NCBI GenBank assembly: GCA_002299895.1
Contig: DBOC01000014.1
Span: 186,001 to 250,000 of the forward strand
DNA: 64,000 nucleotides
Reading direction: 5' to 3'
Source: Sphingomonadales bacterium UBA656
GTDB taxonomy: Bacteria; Pseudomonadota; Alphaproteobacteria; Sphingomonadales; Sphingomonadaceae
The notes under the pieces are model-generated. The model saw only the letters and a list, made by a program, of their open reading frames with translations, was not told where the DNA came from and searched no databases. Position 1 is the first letter of the stretch, and the number at the start of each line of letters is the position of its first letter. Positions 34,026-43,615 of the stretch are shown here, one piece after another. A program made the translations under genes and the position numbers.

Positions 34026-36296
34026 ATGACCAAAAATGCGCGATTTGAAGGGCTCCCCAACAGAGATCAGATTCTTGAATTTATCAAGACGTCGAAGGAT
34101 CCTGCGGGCAAGCGGGAAATTGCGCGAGAATTTGGCTTACGCGGTAATGAGAAAATTGCGCTGAAGGCCTTATTAAAGGACATGACCGATGAAGGGCTGA
34201 TCGACATGGCCCCGGGACGTGCCTTCCACAAAATGGGGGGTGTGCCAAAGGTTACAGTGCTCAAGATCGTGGCCATTGACGGCGATAATGCGGTGGCTGT
34301 GCCTGAGCATTGGGAGGCCGAAGGCATTCCTTTGCCCAAAATTCGGGTCATAGAAGCCAAAGGCAAGCGGGGTGCCTTGGGCATTGGTGACCGCATATTA
34401 GCGCGCACCGAGGAGCGCGGCAGTGGCCATATCGCGCATGTTATGAAGAAGCTGGCCAAGGGCAGCGCACAGATATTGGGCGTGGTCGAAGGCGGCGAGA
34501 ATGGCCGTTTCTGGCTAAAATCCGTTGATAAAAAAGCACGGTTTGATACGCAAATTGGCGATGTAGGTGCGGCAAAGGCCGGGGAACTGGTGCTCGCCGA
34601 ATTGACGGGAAATGCGCATAAAAAATCAGCGCGGGTGACCCAAGTCCTTGGCGACCCGTTTGCACCAAAAAGCTTCAGCCTCATTGCCATCCACAAATTT
34701 GGCATTCCCTTCGAAATGCCCGAAGCAGCGGAGCGCGAAGCAGAGCGCGTGCGCGCGTTGCCCGTCACAGAAAACCATCGGGAAGACTTACGCCATTTAC
34801 CCATCATCGCTATCGATCCACGCGACGCACGAGATTTTGATGACGCCATTTGGGCAACCCCCAATGCCGACACGGGCGGTTTTGACGCGATCGTCGCGAT
34901 TGCCGATGTGAGCTATTATGTCCGCCCAAATAGCGCGTTAGACCATGAAGCATCTAAGCGCGGAAACAGCGTCTATTTTCCCGATCTCGTGGTGCCAATG
35001 CTTCCGCACGCCTTGTCTTCGGACAAATGTTCATTGCGGGCAGGGGAGGATCGCGCCGTCATTGCCTGCCATCTTGCCATTGGCAAGACCGGGCAAGTGA
35101 CGTCATGGCGCTTTACGCGCGCTATCGCCCGAATTGCAGCCAATGTCCCATATCCAGATGCGCAGGCCGCAATTGATGGGCAGATGGAAAATCCCTTGCT
35201 CGAAACGGCGCTCAAGCCACTTTGGGCCTGCTGGAGATTGCTTTCCAAGGCACGGCACAAGCGTGGGCCATTGGAGCTCAATTTGCCTGAAAAGCGGATA
35301 ACGCTCGACGATCAAGGGCGGGTCACGGGCGTTGCCGAGCGTGAGCAGCTTGAGGCGCATCGTTTGGTCGAAGACTTTATGATTGCCGCCAATGTCGCCG
35401 CAGCCAAGGCACTGGAAGCCAAAAAATCGTCCTTGATTTACCGCGCACATGAACCGCCAAGCCGCGAAAAACTTGTGGCGCTCAAGGAATATTTGAAAAC
35501 CTTTGATATCGAATTTGCGCTTGGCCAAGTGGTCAAGCCTGCGACATTCAACGGCATACTCGAAAAAATCATCGACGAAGAAGTGCGGCCGCAAATCATG
35601 GAAGCGGTTTTGCGCAGCCAGACACAGGCTTATTATGGACCCAATAATGTGGGGCATTTCGGCTTGTCATTGGGCAGCTATGCGCATTTCACGTCCCCAA
35701 TCCGCCGGTATGCGGACCTTGTCGTCCATCGGGCTTTGGTCAGTGCTTATGGCCTTGAAATGCCAAAACCAAAGCTCAAGGACGTTGAGCAAATAACAGG
35801 CTTGACCGAGGCTGCGATTGTGAAGCTTGCCGCCACAGCTGAAGCCATTAGCCGCACTGAACGCCGCGCGATGGAAGCCGAGCGGGAAACAACCGATCGC
35901 TACATCGCGGCCTATCTTTCCGCCCAAGTAGGGCAAATTGTTCAAGCGCGTATTACTGGCGTCCAAAATTTTGGATTTTTCGCAACTGTACAAGGCATTG
36001 GCGGTGATGGCTTAGTTCCTGTCTCAACCTTGGGTAAGGATTATTTCCATTATGACGAGGCAAGCCAGACGTTAATTGGCGAAAAAACACGGCAGGAATA
36101 TCGGCCGGGGATGTGCCTTGAATTGCGACTAGCTGAAGCCAACCCGATTTCCGGCTCGCTACGCTTTGAGTTGCCGGAGGGCGGAAGCTATGCCCCAGAT
36201 CGGTTTAAGCATAAGGGCAAGGCCAAGGCCGGCAAATATGATACAGGAAAGCGCGGGCGGCCGGGCAATATCCGGCATCAGGGAAAGATGCGTTAA
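34026..36296 (+). CDS. rnr: Ribonuclease R
   Basis: Processive 3'-5' exoribonuclease that degrades structured RNA. The N-terminus has a winged-helix domain (LPNRDQILEFIKTS...REIAREFG), then cold-shock domains, then the RNB catalytic core with IAIDPRDARDFDDAIWA, in which the aspartates bind metal. HFTSPIRRYADLVVHRAL is the RNB C-terminal motif. The S1 domain (VGQIVQARITGVQNFGFFA) and a Lys/Gly-rich basic tail follow. Length is 756 residues. It lies directly behind proS and is convergent with the stress-protein gene, two bases apart. Confidence 0.96.
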   Translation: MTKNARFEGLPNRDQILEFIKTSKDPAGKREIAREFGLRGNEKIALKALLKDMTDEGLIDMAPGRAFHKMGGVPKVTVLKIVAIDGDNAVAVPEHWEAEGIPLPKIRVIEAKGKRGALGIGDRILARTEERGSGHIAHVMKKLAKGSAQILGVVEGGENGRFWLKSVDKKARFDTQIGDVGAAKAGELVLAELTGNAHKKSARVTQVLGDPFAPKSFSLIAIHKFGIPFEMPEAAEREAERVRALPVTENHREDLRHLPIIAIDPRDARDFDDAIWATPNADTGGFDAIVAIADVSYYVRPNSALDHEASKRGNSVYFPDLVVPMLPHALSSDKCSLRAGEDRAVIACHLAIGKTGQVTSWRFTRAIARIAANVPYPDAQAAIDGQMENPLLETALKPLWACWRLLSKARHKRGPLELNLPEKRITLDDQGRVTGVAEREQLEAHRLVEDFMIAANVAAAKALEAKKSSLIYRAHEPPSREKLVALKEYLKTFDIEFALGQVVKPATFNGILEKIIDEEVRPQIMEAVLRSQTQAYYGPNNVGHFGLSLGSYAHFTSPIRRYADLVVHRALVSAYGLEMPKPKLKDVEQITGLTEAAIVKLAATAEAISRTERRAMEAERETTDRYIAAYLSAQVGQIVQARITGVQNFGFFATVQGIGGDGLVPVSTLGKDYFHYDEASQTLIGEKTRQEYRPGMCLELRLAEANPISGSLRFELPEGGSYAPDRFKHKGKAKAGKYDTGKRGRPGNIRHQGKMR

Positions 36297-36298
36297 CC

Positions 36299-36754
36299 TT
36301 AACTCAATTGATCGAGTTGCGCATCACTGAGCGATCCGGGAATAACCATGACCGGGCAGGGCAATGTCCCCGCATTCACACCCGTAAAGTGGCTAATCAA
36401 CGGGCCTGGTGCACCTTGGGCGGCTGCGCCCAGCACCAATGCGGCGATTTCGGGATGCTCTTCCAGCATAGCCTTTACAACTTCAATAGCCTCGCCCGGC
36501 TTGACCGTAATCGCGGGATGAACGCCCATTTCGTCAAAAATAGAACCTGCCGCTGTGGTCACTAATTGCTCAGCCCGATCGCGCGCCTCTTCTTCCATCG
36601 TCGCCTGAACGCCGCCCCATGCGACAAAGTCGGCTTGTTCCACAAGCGCCAAAATATGCACAGTGCCCGCAGTTTTGGCGGCACGGCGCGATGCAAAACG
36701 CAAGGCAAGCCGCGCTTCCTCGGTTTCGTCGATAACCACCAAATATGTCCGCAT
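36299..36754 (-). CDS. Universal stress protein, UspA family
   Basis: A 151-residue cytoplasmic alpha/beta protein of the Usp fold. It starts MRTYLVVIDETEEARLALRFA and has the C-terminal signature VLGAAAQGAPGPLISHF with a nucleotide-binding G-x2-G-x9-G-S/T-like pattern (GAAAQGAPG). The start at 36754 has GGGGGAAG just upstream; the longer frame to 36787 lacks a ribosome-binding site. It probably binds ATP or a related nucleotide and acts in stress survival, but its exact role is not deducible. It is divergent from the pyruvate dehydrogenase E2 gene. Confidence 0.9.
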   Translation of the reverse strand: MRTYLVVIDETEEARLALRFASRRAAKTAGTVHILALVEQADFVAWGGVQATMEEEARDRAEQLVTTAAGSIFDEMGVHPAITVKPGEAIEVVKAMLEEHPEIAALVLGAAAQGAPGPLISHFTGVNAGTLPCPVMVIPGSLSDAQLDQLS

Positions 36755-36842
36755 AGCTTCCCCCCGGGCAGACTTTGCCCGCAGCATTTCATGAATTCGT
36801 ATAGCCTGCGCGAAAATTGACCGATTGGCAACCTTATCACGC

Positions 36843-36870
36843 TTGACGCTTGGGAAAGCTTGGTTATTCG
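36843..36870 (+). promoter_or_regulatory. Candidate promoter for the E2-E3 operon
   Basis: TTGACG (36843-36848) and TATTCG (36865-36870) are 16 bases apart, 37 bases ahead of the E2 start. The -35 is a good match to alphaproteobacterial housekeeping promoters, the -10 only a fair one. Read by eye. Confidence 0.35.
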
Positions 36871-36907
36871 GAGTCGTTTAACGACGTCTTTAAAAGGCCA
36901 GTATCTG

Positions 36908-38185
36908 ATGCCCATAGAACTCAAAATGCCCGCCCTTTCGCCCACGATGGAAGAAGGCACATTAGCCCGCTGGCTTGTCAAGGAAGGCGACAAGGTCTCT
37001 TCCGGTGATTTGCTCGCGGAAATTGAGACCGATAAGGCGACGATGGAGTTTGAAGCGGTTGATGAAGGTATTGTAACCCAGATTTTGGTCGACGAGGGGA
37101 CCGATGGTGTGAAGGTCGGCGCGGTTATCGCGATGATACAAGGCGAGGATGATGCGGCACCTGCACCAAAGGCCGTTGCGGCACCGACGCCTGCGCCTGT
37201 CGCTGATATTCCAGCACCGGTCGTTTCGAGCCCTGTCAACGATGTTCCAGCGCAACCGAAAAAGACCGATTTGGCGGAAAACGACCGCGTCAAAGCGAGC
37301 CCACTCGCCAAGCGGATAGCCGTGAACAAAGGTCTGGACCTTACTTCTGTCGCCGGCACTGGCCCGAACGGCCGTATCGTGAAGGCGGACGTAGAGGCGC
37401 TTTCCGGTGAAGAGCGTCGGGCAGTCGCGCCAGCGGAACTGGATCGCGGCCTTCGCGCCGTAACAGCTGCTGTAACGCAGACAATCGACACCGACATCCC
37501 GCATGAGGTCGTCAAGCTCAGCAATATGCGCAAAACCATCGCGCGCCGCTTGACCGAGAGCAAGCAGCAAGTGCCGCATATTTATCTGACAGTTGATGTC
37601 CGCCTCGATGCCTTGTTAAAACTGCGCGGCGAATTGAACGTCAGCCTTGAAAGCCGCGGCATTAAGCTGTCGGTCAATGACATGCTGATCAAGGCGCTAG
37701 CGTTGACATTGATGCAGGTGCCCAAGTGCAATGTCAGCTTTGCAGGCGACAATATGCTGCAATATAATCGCGCGGACATCAGCGTGGCTGTTTCAGTGCC
37801 AACCGGCTTGATTACGCCCATTATTGTGGATGCTGCGAACAAGCCGCTGTCCAAAATTTCAACCGAAGTCGCCGAACTTGCGGCCCGCGCCAAGGATGGC
37901 AAGTTGCAGCCGCATGAATATCAAGGCGGCACGGCGTCGATTTCTAACATGGGGATGATGGGCATCAAGCAATTCGACGCCGTCATCAACCCGCCACAGG
38001 CCATGATCCTCGCTGTTGGGGCAGGGGAAAAGCGGCCCTATATCGTCGATGACGCTATCGCCATCGCCACAGTCATGAGCGTCACAGGATCGTTCGATCA
38101 CCGCGCCATCGACGGCGCAGACGGCGCGATGTTCATGAAGGTCTTTAAAGAGCTCGTGGAGAAGCCTTTGGGGTTGGTGGCGTAG
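36908..38185 (+). CDS. pdhC: Dihydrolipoamide acetyltransferase, pyruvate dehydrogenase E2
   Basis: Core of the pyruvate dehydrogenase complex, moving the acetyl group from lipoamide to CoA. One lipoyl domain (residues 1-76) carries the lipoyl lysine K43 in ETDKATMEF. An Ala/Pro linker leads to the peripheral-subunit-binding domain (KASPLAKRIAVNKGLDL...GPNGRIVKADV). The catalytic domain ends with the HRAIDGADGA active site. The single lipoyl domain and 425 residues are alphaproteobacterial and mitochondrial in style. The ATG at 36908 starts the lipoyl domain exactly; the frame from 36860 adds no homologous sequence. The E1 genes are not adjacent. Confidence 0.93.
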   Translation: MPIELKMPALSPTMEEGTLARWLVKEGDKVSSGDLLAEIETDKATMEFEAVDEGIVTQILVDEGTDGVKVGAVIAMIQGEDDAAPAPKAVAAPTPAPVADIPAPVVSSPVNDVPAQPKKTDLAENDRVKASPLAKRIAVNKGLDLTSVAGTGPNGRIVKADVEALSGEERRAVAPAELDRGLRAVTAAVTQTIDTDIPHEVVKLSNMRKTIARRLTESKQQVPHIYLTVDVRLDALLKLRGELNVSLESRGIKLSVNDMLIKALALTLMQVPKCNVSFAGDNMLQYNRADISVAVSVPTGLITPIIVDAANKPLSKISTEVAELAARAKDGKLQPHEYQGGTASISNMGMMGIKQFDAVINPPQAMILAVGAGEKRPYIVDDAIAIATVMSVTGSFDHRAIDGADGAMFMKVFKELVEKPLGLVA

Positions 38186-38186
38186 T

Positions 38187-39578
38187 ATGTCTAATTACGA
38201 CCTCATCGTCCTCGGTTCTGGTCCGGGTGGCTATGTTGCGGCCATCCGCGCGGCGCAGTTGGGGCTGAAAGTCGCGATCGTTGAACGCGAAAATCTCGGC
38301 GGTATTTGCCTCAACTGGGGGTGCATCCCGACCAAGGCGTTGCTGCGCTCGGCCGAAATCTATCATTATATGCAGCATGCGGGCGACTATGGTCTGACCG
38401 CCGCAAATATAAGTGCGGATATTGACGCGGTAGTGAAACGCTCACGCGGCGTGGCGAAGCAGTTAAATCAGGGCGTCACGCATCTGATGAAGAAGAATAA
38501 GATCACCGTCCATATGGGCGATGGCAAGCTGCTGGCGGCCAATAGGCTTTCGGTCAGCAAAGACGGCAAGACCGAGGAATTAACCGCGAAAAACATCATC
38601 CTCGCCACCGGCGCACGGGCGCGGGATTTGCCCTTTGCGCCTGCCGATGGAAAGCGAATCTGGACCTATCGCCACGCGATGGTGCCATCCGAAATGCCAA
38701 AGAAGCTGCTCGTCATTGGCTCTGGCGCCATTGGCATCGAATTTGCAAGCTTCTACAATGACATGGGCGCAGAGGTCACGGTTGTCGAAATGCTCCATCG
38801 CATCGTGCCGGTCGAGGACGCCGATGTATCTGCTTTTCTAGAAAAAGCGCTGACCAAGCAGGGCATGAACATCATGACTGGGGCGGGGGTCGAAAGCCTA
38901 AAGGCCACCGCGTCAGGCGTGTCGGCATCGATTAAGGGCAAGGACGGCAAGGTAATCGCGTCGGAATTCACCCATTGCATCGTCGCGATCGGCATTGTGC
39001 CAAACACCGAAAATATCGGCTTGGAGGCACTGGGCGTTGAGATGGACCGTGGGTTCCTGAAAACCGATGCCAACTGCCGCACTAACGTGCCCGGCCTTTG
39101 GGCGATTGGTGACGTTACTGCGCCGCCATGGTTGGCGCATAAGGCGAGCCATGAGGGCGTAATAGCCGCAGAAACCATTGCGGGTGGTCATCCACATGCG
39201 ATGGACCCTAAGAACATTCCGGGCTGCACGTATTGTCATCCGCAAGTTGCAAGCGTTGGCCTGACCGAAGCAAAAGCCAAAGAGGCTGGCTATGATGTTA
39301 AGGTCGGCAATTTCCCATTCTTGGGCAATGGCAAGGCAATCGCTTTGGGTGAGGCAGAGGGCTTCATCAAAACCGTGTTTGACGCCAAAACCGGTGAATT
39401 GCTAGGCGCGCATATGGTGGGTGCAGAGGTGACTGAACTGATCCAAGGCTATACCATCGGCAAAACCGCAGAGTTGGTTGAGGCCGATTTCATGCACACC
39501 GTATTCCCCCATCCGACCTTGAGCGAGATGATGCACGAAAGTGTGCTCGGCGCTTATGGCAAGATGCTGCATATGTAA
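38187..39578 (+). CDS. lpdA: Dihydrolipoyl dehydrogenase (E3)
   Basis: FAD enzyme that reoxidises dihydrolipoamide of 2-oxoacid dehydrogenases. The N-terminal VLGSGPGGYVAAIRAAQLG binds FAD, and the redox disulfide is C41/C46 in GGICLNWGCIPTK. The second nucleotide motif is IGSGAIGIEFASFY, and the dimer-interface His-Glu pair is in HPTLSEMMHE. Length is 463 residues. It starts one base after the E2 stop, so the two are co-translated. lipA, which would supply the lipoyl cofactor, is also in the window. Confidence 0.95.
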   Translation: MSNYDLIVLGSGPGGYVAAIRAAQLGLKVAIVERENLGGICLNWGCIPTKALLRSAEIYHYMQHAGDYGLTAANISADIDAVVKRSRGVAKQLNQGVTHLMKKNKITVHMGDGKLLAANRLSVSKDGKTEELTAKNIILATGARARDLPFAPADGKRIWTYRHAMVPSEMPKKLLVIGSGAIGIEFASFYNDMGAEVTVVEMLHRIVPVEDADVSAFLEKALTKQGMNIMTGAGVESLKATASGVSASIKGKDGKVIASEFTHCIVAIGIVPNTENIGLEALGVEMDRGFLKTDANCRTNVPGLWAIGDVTAPPWLAHKASHEGVIAAETIAGGHPHAMDPKNIPGCTYCHPQVASVGLTEAKAKEAGYDVKVGNFPFLGNGKAIALGEAEGFIKTVFDAKTGELLGAHMVGAEVTELIQGYTIGKTAELVEADFMHTVFPHPTLSEMMHESVLGAYGKMLHM

Positions 39579-39713
39579 GTGCAGCGGGCGCTATAAATGG
39601 AACCATAGCGACTGGGTATTACACCTTAACTTTTGTCGGCGATGTTTTCGCTGTCCTACACGTCGATTTTTTGCCATCCTTTGGAATGATAAGAATGTGT
39701 AGGGAATATGGGT

Positions 39714-41018
39714 ATGACTTATAGTGTGAACTTGCGGAAAAATCTGCGGGTCTTGGCGCTTTCAGGTGCCGCCATTTTGTCTTCAACGGCGCAGGCGCAG
39801 ACGACGGTTATAACCGCAGACAAGATGGTCGATGTGTTAACCGGTAAAATAGTCGAATACCCAGCAGTCTTCGTTGGCGCAGATGGCCGCATCACGAGCA
39901 TCGCCGATGCACGCACGGTCAAATGGGGCATCGATGTCACACATATCAAATTGGCAGGCAAAACCATCTTACCCGGCCTGATTGACATGCATGTGCATTT
40001 GGATGGCCCCGCCGACATTGGCGGCTATCGCGGCCTTGAATTTACCGACAGCTTTTGGGGTATGACCGCGGTTGGCGCGGCGCAGGCCATGTTGAAGGCT
40101 GGCTTTACCACTGTGCGCAATGTGGGTTCAGGCAATCGTAATGACATTGGATTAAAACAAGCCATACAAAATGGATATGCAACTGGCCCACGCATTGTTC
40201 CTGCAGGCTATGCTTTAGGGGCAACCGGCGGTCATTGTGACTCAACCTTCCTGCCGCCAAGCCTTGAAAAAGCCGGCAAGGAAGAGGGCATTGCCGATAG
40301 CGAAGACGAATTACGTTATCAGGTGCGCCGTCAGCGCAAATATGGCGCGGAAGTCATCAAAGTGTGTGCCACTGGCGGCGTGTTTTCCCGCAATACAGAG
40401 CCCGGGCAGCAGCAGCTTTCTGAACGCGAACTGCGTGTGATAGCAGAAGAAGCCCACCAATGGGGCTTGCGCGTTGCGGCCCATGCCCATGGCGGCGACG
40501 GCATTAAAGCGGCAATCAAGGCCGGCATCGACACGATTGAACATGCAAGCCTTGTCGACGATGAAGGTATAAAGCTTGCCGCCACGCGCGTGCGTCCGGT
40601 GTGGTTCTCAATGGATATTTTCAACACCGACTATACGCAGGCCGAGGGCGCGAAAAACGGCGTTTTAGAAGATAATCTGCGCAAGGACCGCGAAGTCGCA
40701 CAGATACAACGCGACAATTTTCGCAAAGCGCACAAGGCGGGCGTTAAGATGGTCTTTGCCTCTGACGCCGGCGTGATGCCACACGGTCTTGTCGGCGGTC
40801 AGTTCAAGGTCATGGTCGAATATGGGATGACACCGCTGGAGGCCATTCAAGCCGCCACCCGGAATGCCGCCCAAGCGCTTGGCCGTGAAAAAGATGTCGG
40901 CGCCATTGCCGTTGGCCGCTTTGCCGATATCATCGCGGTCGATGGCGATCCTTTAGCCAATGTGCGCGAGTTGGAGACGGTCGACGCCGTAGTAAAGGGC
41001 GGCAAAATCGTCGACTAA
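39714..41018 (+). CDS. Secreted metal-dependent amidohydrolase
   Basis: Exported amidohydrolase-superfamily enzyme of 434 residues. A signal peptide (LRVLALSGAAILSSTAQAQ) precedes the TIM barrel. Metal ligands are in LIDMHVHLD, the bridging carboxylated lysine in EVIKVCATGG, histidines in AHAHGGDG and TIEHAS, and the catalytic aspartate in ASDAGVMPHG. This imidazolonepropionase-related subgroup includes exported Xaa-Pro/Xaa-Arg dipeptidases of alphaproteobacteria, so peptide or N-acyl hydrolysis is a reasonable inference. The ATG at 39714 has AGGGA at 8 bases; an ATG at 39708 is too close to it. The 135 bases upstream contain only a weak six-pair hairpin (39589-39610). Confidence 0.9.
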   Translation: MTYSVNLRKNLRVLALSGAAILSSTAQAQTTVITADKMVDVLTGKIVEYPAVFVGADGRITSIADARTVKWGIDVTHIKLAGKTILPGLIDMHVHLDGPADIGGYRGLEFTDSFWGMTAVGAAQAMLKAGFTTVRNVGSGNRNDIGLKQAIQNGYATGPRIVPAGYALGATGGHCDSTFLPPSLEKAGKEEGIADSEDELRYQVRRQRKYGAEVIKVCATGGVFSRNTEPGQQQLSERELRVIAEEAHQWGLRVAAHAHGGDGIKAAIKAGIDTIEHASLVDDEGIKLAATRVRPVWFSMDIFNTDYTQAEGAKNGVLEDNLRKDREVAQIQRDNFRKAHKAGVKMVFASDAGVMPHGLVGGQFKVMVEYGMTPLEAIQAATRNAAQALGREKDVGAIAVGRFADIIAVDGDPLANVRELETVDAVVKGGKIVD

Positions 41019-41129
41019 AGGCGCGTAAGCAATCTGTCATAGCGCATTGATTGCGCCATGATGCTTGTGTAAACTGTCCTATAAGCGGGCGCACAATCGT
41101 CCGCGCATGAACATCAGGGGTTTGGAAAT

Positions 41130-41474
41130 ATGATCACTATCATCGCAACCACACTGCTCAGCATGGCCGCCATGAAGGGCGACCCTATGGACGACGCACG
41201 CAAGGCGTTCAACAACTGCATGATTGAAGCCCATAATGTCGCGGTCGCGGAGAAAGCCGCTCCCAGCGCTTTCGTCAAAACATCTGATGAAGCATGCCCA
41301 ACCGAACGCGCGACCTATAAGGCAATATTGGTGAAGTCCGAACGGTCCTTTGGCTCAAGCCAAGCCGAAGCCGAGAAGTTTGCTAACGAAGAAATTCAGA
41401 TGCTGGTCGACTCGGTGGTGACAAGCTTCAACGAAAATGTTGAGAGCGGCGCAAAATTGACGCCGGAAAAATAA
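41130..41474 (+). CDS. Small exported protein of unknown function
   Basis: I do not recognise this 114-residue protein. It has a short hydrophobic N-terminus (ITIIATTLLSMAAM) that may be a signal peptide, then a charged, mostly helical chain. Two cysteines (C30 and C56) could form a disulfide in the periplasm, and the C-terminal half (ERSFGSSQAEAEKFANEEIQ) is Ala/Glu-rich. The start follows GGGGTTTGGAAAT. It stands alone between the amidohydrolase gene and tRNA-Ser. Codon pattern and ribosome-binding site support a real gene. Confidence 0.7.
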   Translation: MITIIATTLLSMAAMKGDPMDDARKAFNNCMIEAHNVAVAEKAAPSAFVKTSDEACPTERATYKAILVKSERSFGSSQAEAEKFANEEIQMLVDSVVTSFNENVESGAKLTPEK

Positions 41475-41493
41475 GGCGCGCGGACAAAGGAGC

Positions 41494-41583
41494 TGGCGGA
41501 CAGGGTGGGATTCGAACCCACGGTGAGCTTCCACCCACGACGGTTTTCAAGACCGTTGCCTTAAACCACTCGGCCACCTGTCC
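41494..41583 (-). tRNA. tRNA-Ser (anticodon TGA)
   Basis: Read on the minus strand, a 7-bp acceptor stem GGACAGG/CCTGTCC is followed by TGGCCGAGTGG, the D-arm signature of serine tRNAs. The anticodon stem ACGGT/ACCGT holds the loop CTTGAAA with anticodon TGA. A long variable arm (GTGGGTGGAAGCTCAC) and the T-arm with GGTTCGAATCC complete the molecule. Discriminator G and an encoded CCA end it. It reads UCA and other UCN serine codons. Confidence 0.97.
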
Positions 41584-41745
41584 GCTTACGATGCGTCCCC
41601 TAGCCAGTGCGCTTTGCGATGGCAAGCGCGGATGATGGGCGCTTTTGTAAAAGCGTGCGATGAAATGATTACCTCTCGGGACCAAAACAATTCACAGTCT
41701 TGATCGGTTGTGGCACTATGCCTCGGATAAACATGAGGGGATGCA

Positions 41746-42816
41746 GTGCGCTTTTACCGTAAAATTGTGATGACCATGGCGATTTGCGCGAGTGCTTCGG
41801 TGATCGGTACAGCGTGCTTGGCGCAGGATGCTGCGGTGGTTTCTGAGGAAACCAATAATACACAGCAGGCCGGTTTTCGCGCTTATCTGGAGACAGTACG
41901 GCAGCGTGCCCTGCGGGAGGGCGTGACGCCTGCAACACTCGATCGTGTGCTGCCTACGCTCAGCTATGATGATCGTGTGGTTCGACTTGACCGCCAGCAA
42001 CCCGAAGGGGCGTCCAGCGCGCCGGTACCAAATTTTGCGCCATATAAAGCGCGCCATGTCGATGCATCCCGTATCAGCCGAGGGCGCGCCAAATATGCAG
42101 AGCTTCGTCCGTTGCTGAAGCGCATCGAGGATGAGACCGGCGTACCCGAAGAGATCATGATCGCCATTTACGGTCATGAAACCAATTACGGCGCCTTCAT
42201 GGGCAATTTTAACGCGCCCGAAGCATTAGCCTCTTTGGCATATGAAGGGCGTCGCCGGGCGTTGTTTGAAGGCGAGTTGATCGCGGCGCTCAAGATGGTC
42301 GACAAAGGTGTGCCGCAATATGCGATCACCGGAAGCTGGGCAGGGGCGCTCGGTAAGCCACAATTTCTGCCGTCGGTATATCTGCGGCTTGCACGTGATG
42401 GCGATGGTGACGGCTATGCCGACATTTGGCGCAGCGAAGTTGATGCCATGACGTCTATCGCCAATTATTTCGTCAATGCAGGCTGGCGGCGTGGCGAGGA
42501 TTGGGGTTTTGCGGTCAATGTGCCGCCATCTTTCGACCGCAGCGGCATGCGGACGCGTTTGACGTCGCCGCGATGCCCGCGCGTCTTTGCGCGACACAGC
42601 CAGTGGCGGACAATCGCTGAATGGCGGCAATTGGGTATAACGCCGCAGCAGGGTGCCTGGCCGCAAGACAATATGATCGCCACTTTGATTGAGCCCGATG
42701 GCGCCGGCAATACGGCCTATCTACTCGGCGGGAACTACCGTGTCATATTGGATTATAATTGTTCGAATTTCTATGCGCTGTCGGTGGGATTATTGGCGGA
42801 TGCAGTGCGCAATTAA
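41746..42816 (+). CDS. Lytic murein transglycosylase, MltB family
   Basis: Periplasmic enzyme that cleaves peptidoglycan glycan strands to 1,6-anhydro products. A signal peptide with a Cys at 24 precedes the mature chain; the residues before the Cys (GTAC) do not form a proper lipobox, so it is probably soluble. The catalytic glutamate is E145 in YGHETNYG, followed by GSWAGALGKPQFLPSVY and DGDGDGYADIW. At 356 residues it consists of the MltB catalytic region only, without the C-terminal peptidoglycan-binding domain many homologues carry. The GTG start has GAGGGG five bases upstream. Confidence 0.92.
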   Translation: MRFYRKIVMTMAICASASVIGTACLAQDAAVVSEETNNTQQAGFRAYLETVRQRALREGVTPATLDRVLPTLSYDDRVVRLDRQQPEGASSAPVPNFAPYKARHVDASRISRGRAKYAELRPLLKRIEDETGVPEEIMIAIYGHETNYGAFMGNFNAPEALASLAYEGRRRALFEGELIAALKMVDKGVPQYAITGSWAGALGKPQFLPSVYLRLARDGDGDGYADIWRSEVDAMTSIANYFVNAGWRRGEDWGFAVNVPPSFDRSGMRTRLTSPRCPRVFARHSQWRTIAEWRQLGITPQQGAWPQDNMIATLIEPDGAGNTAYLLGGNYRVILDYNCSNFYALSVGLLADAVRN

Positions 42817-42985
42817 GGTTTCCGCTTGCCCTTGCTGAGCGCTATACGCAGCCGTTAAAATCGCCTATCGGATATTGAAAATGCGCGGCCGTGCCAACAT
42901 CAATATGCGATGACGGATAAATTGGATCTATGTCCCAAAGTATGAAGAACATAATCATCCCGATTGATTGGACGCGTCGGTGACC

Positions 42986-43615
42986 ATGCGCGGCCGTTTC
43001 ATATCTATTGAGGGCGGGGAAGGCGTTGGCAAATCGACGCAGATTGCCGCGCTTGCCGCGTTTATCGAACAAAAAGGCTTTGAAGTTGTATTGACCCGAG
43101 AGCCAGGTGGTACCGAAGGCGCGGAAACCATCCGGCAGTTGCTGCTCGGTGGAACCGCGGAACGGTGGATGCCCCGCGCAGAAGCATTGCTATTCGCCGC
43201 CGCACGCAGCGACCATGTTGAGCGCCTCATCGAACCCGCTTTAGCGAGCGGAAAATGGGTTATCTCCGATCGTTTCGTTGACAGCAGCCGCGCATATCAA
43301 GGGGCAGGCTCTGGCCTGTCTGATGCGGATATCATGGCGCTCCACCAAATCGGCAGCCGGGGCATGTTGCCAGACCGAACTTTGGTACTGCGTCTGGATA
43401 CCAAAGAGGCCGCAAGCCGCGCTGCGGCGCGTGACCACAACCAGCCTGACCGCATTCAAGGGCGCGCCGAGATATTCCATTCCGATGTCGATATGTCCTT
43501 TGTAAACTTTGCCGAGCGCGAACCGCGCGTGCGCCTTGTTGATGCGTCCGGCACAGCGGATATGGTAACGGCACGGTTATTGACCGAAATTAGCGACCTG
43601 TTGGAGCCTGCATGA
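42986..43615 (+). CDS. tmk: Thymidylate kinase
   Basis: Phosphorylates dTMP to dTDP. The P-loop GGEGVGKST follows FISIE, the DRx motif is in VISDRFVDSS, and the lid region contains the arginine-rich ASRAAARDHN. I start at the ATG at 42986 (MRGRFISIEGG), giving 209 residues, the family length; GTG (42980) or TTG (42968) starts are possible because no strong ribosome-binding site separates them. The stop overlaps the holB start by four bases. The 169 bases upstream hold nothing recognisable. Confidence 0.94.
   Translation: MRGRFISIEGGEGVGKSTQIAALAAFIEQKGFEVVLTREPGGTEGAETIRQLLLGGTAERWMPRAEALLFAAARSDHVERLIEPALASGKWVISDRFVDSSRAYQGAGSGLSDADIMALHQIGSRGMLPDRTLVLRLDTKEAASRAAARDHNQPDRIQGRAEIFHSDVDMSFVNFAEREPRVRLVDASGTADMVTARLLTEISDLLEPA

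Noticed and set aside
41820..41840. Lipoprotein signal in the lytic transglycosylase
   Set aside because: A Cys is present, but the residue at -3 is Gly and the lipobox pattern fails; an ordinary signal peptide is likelier.
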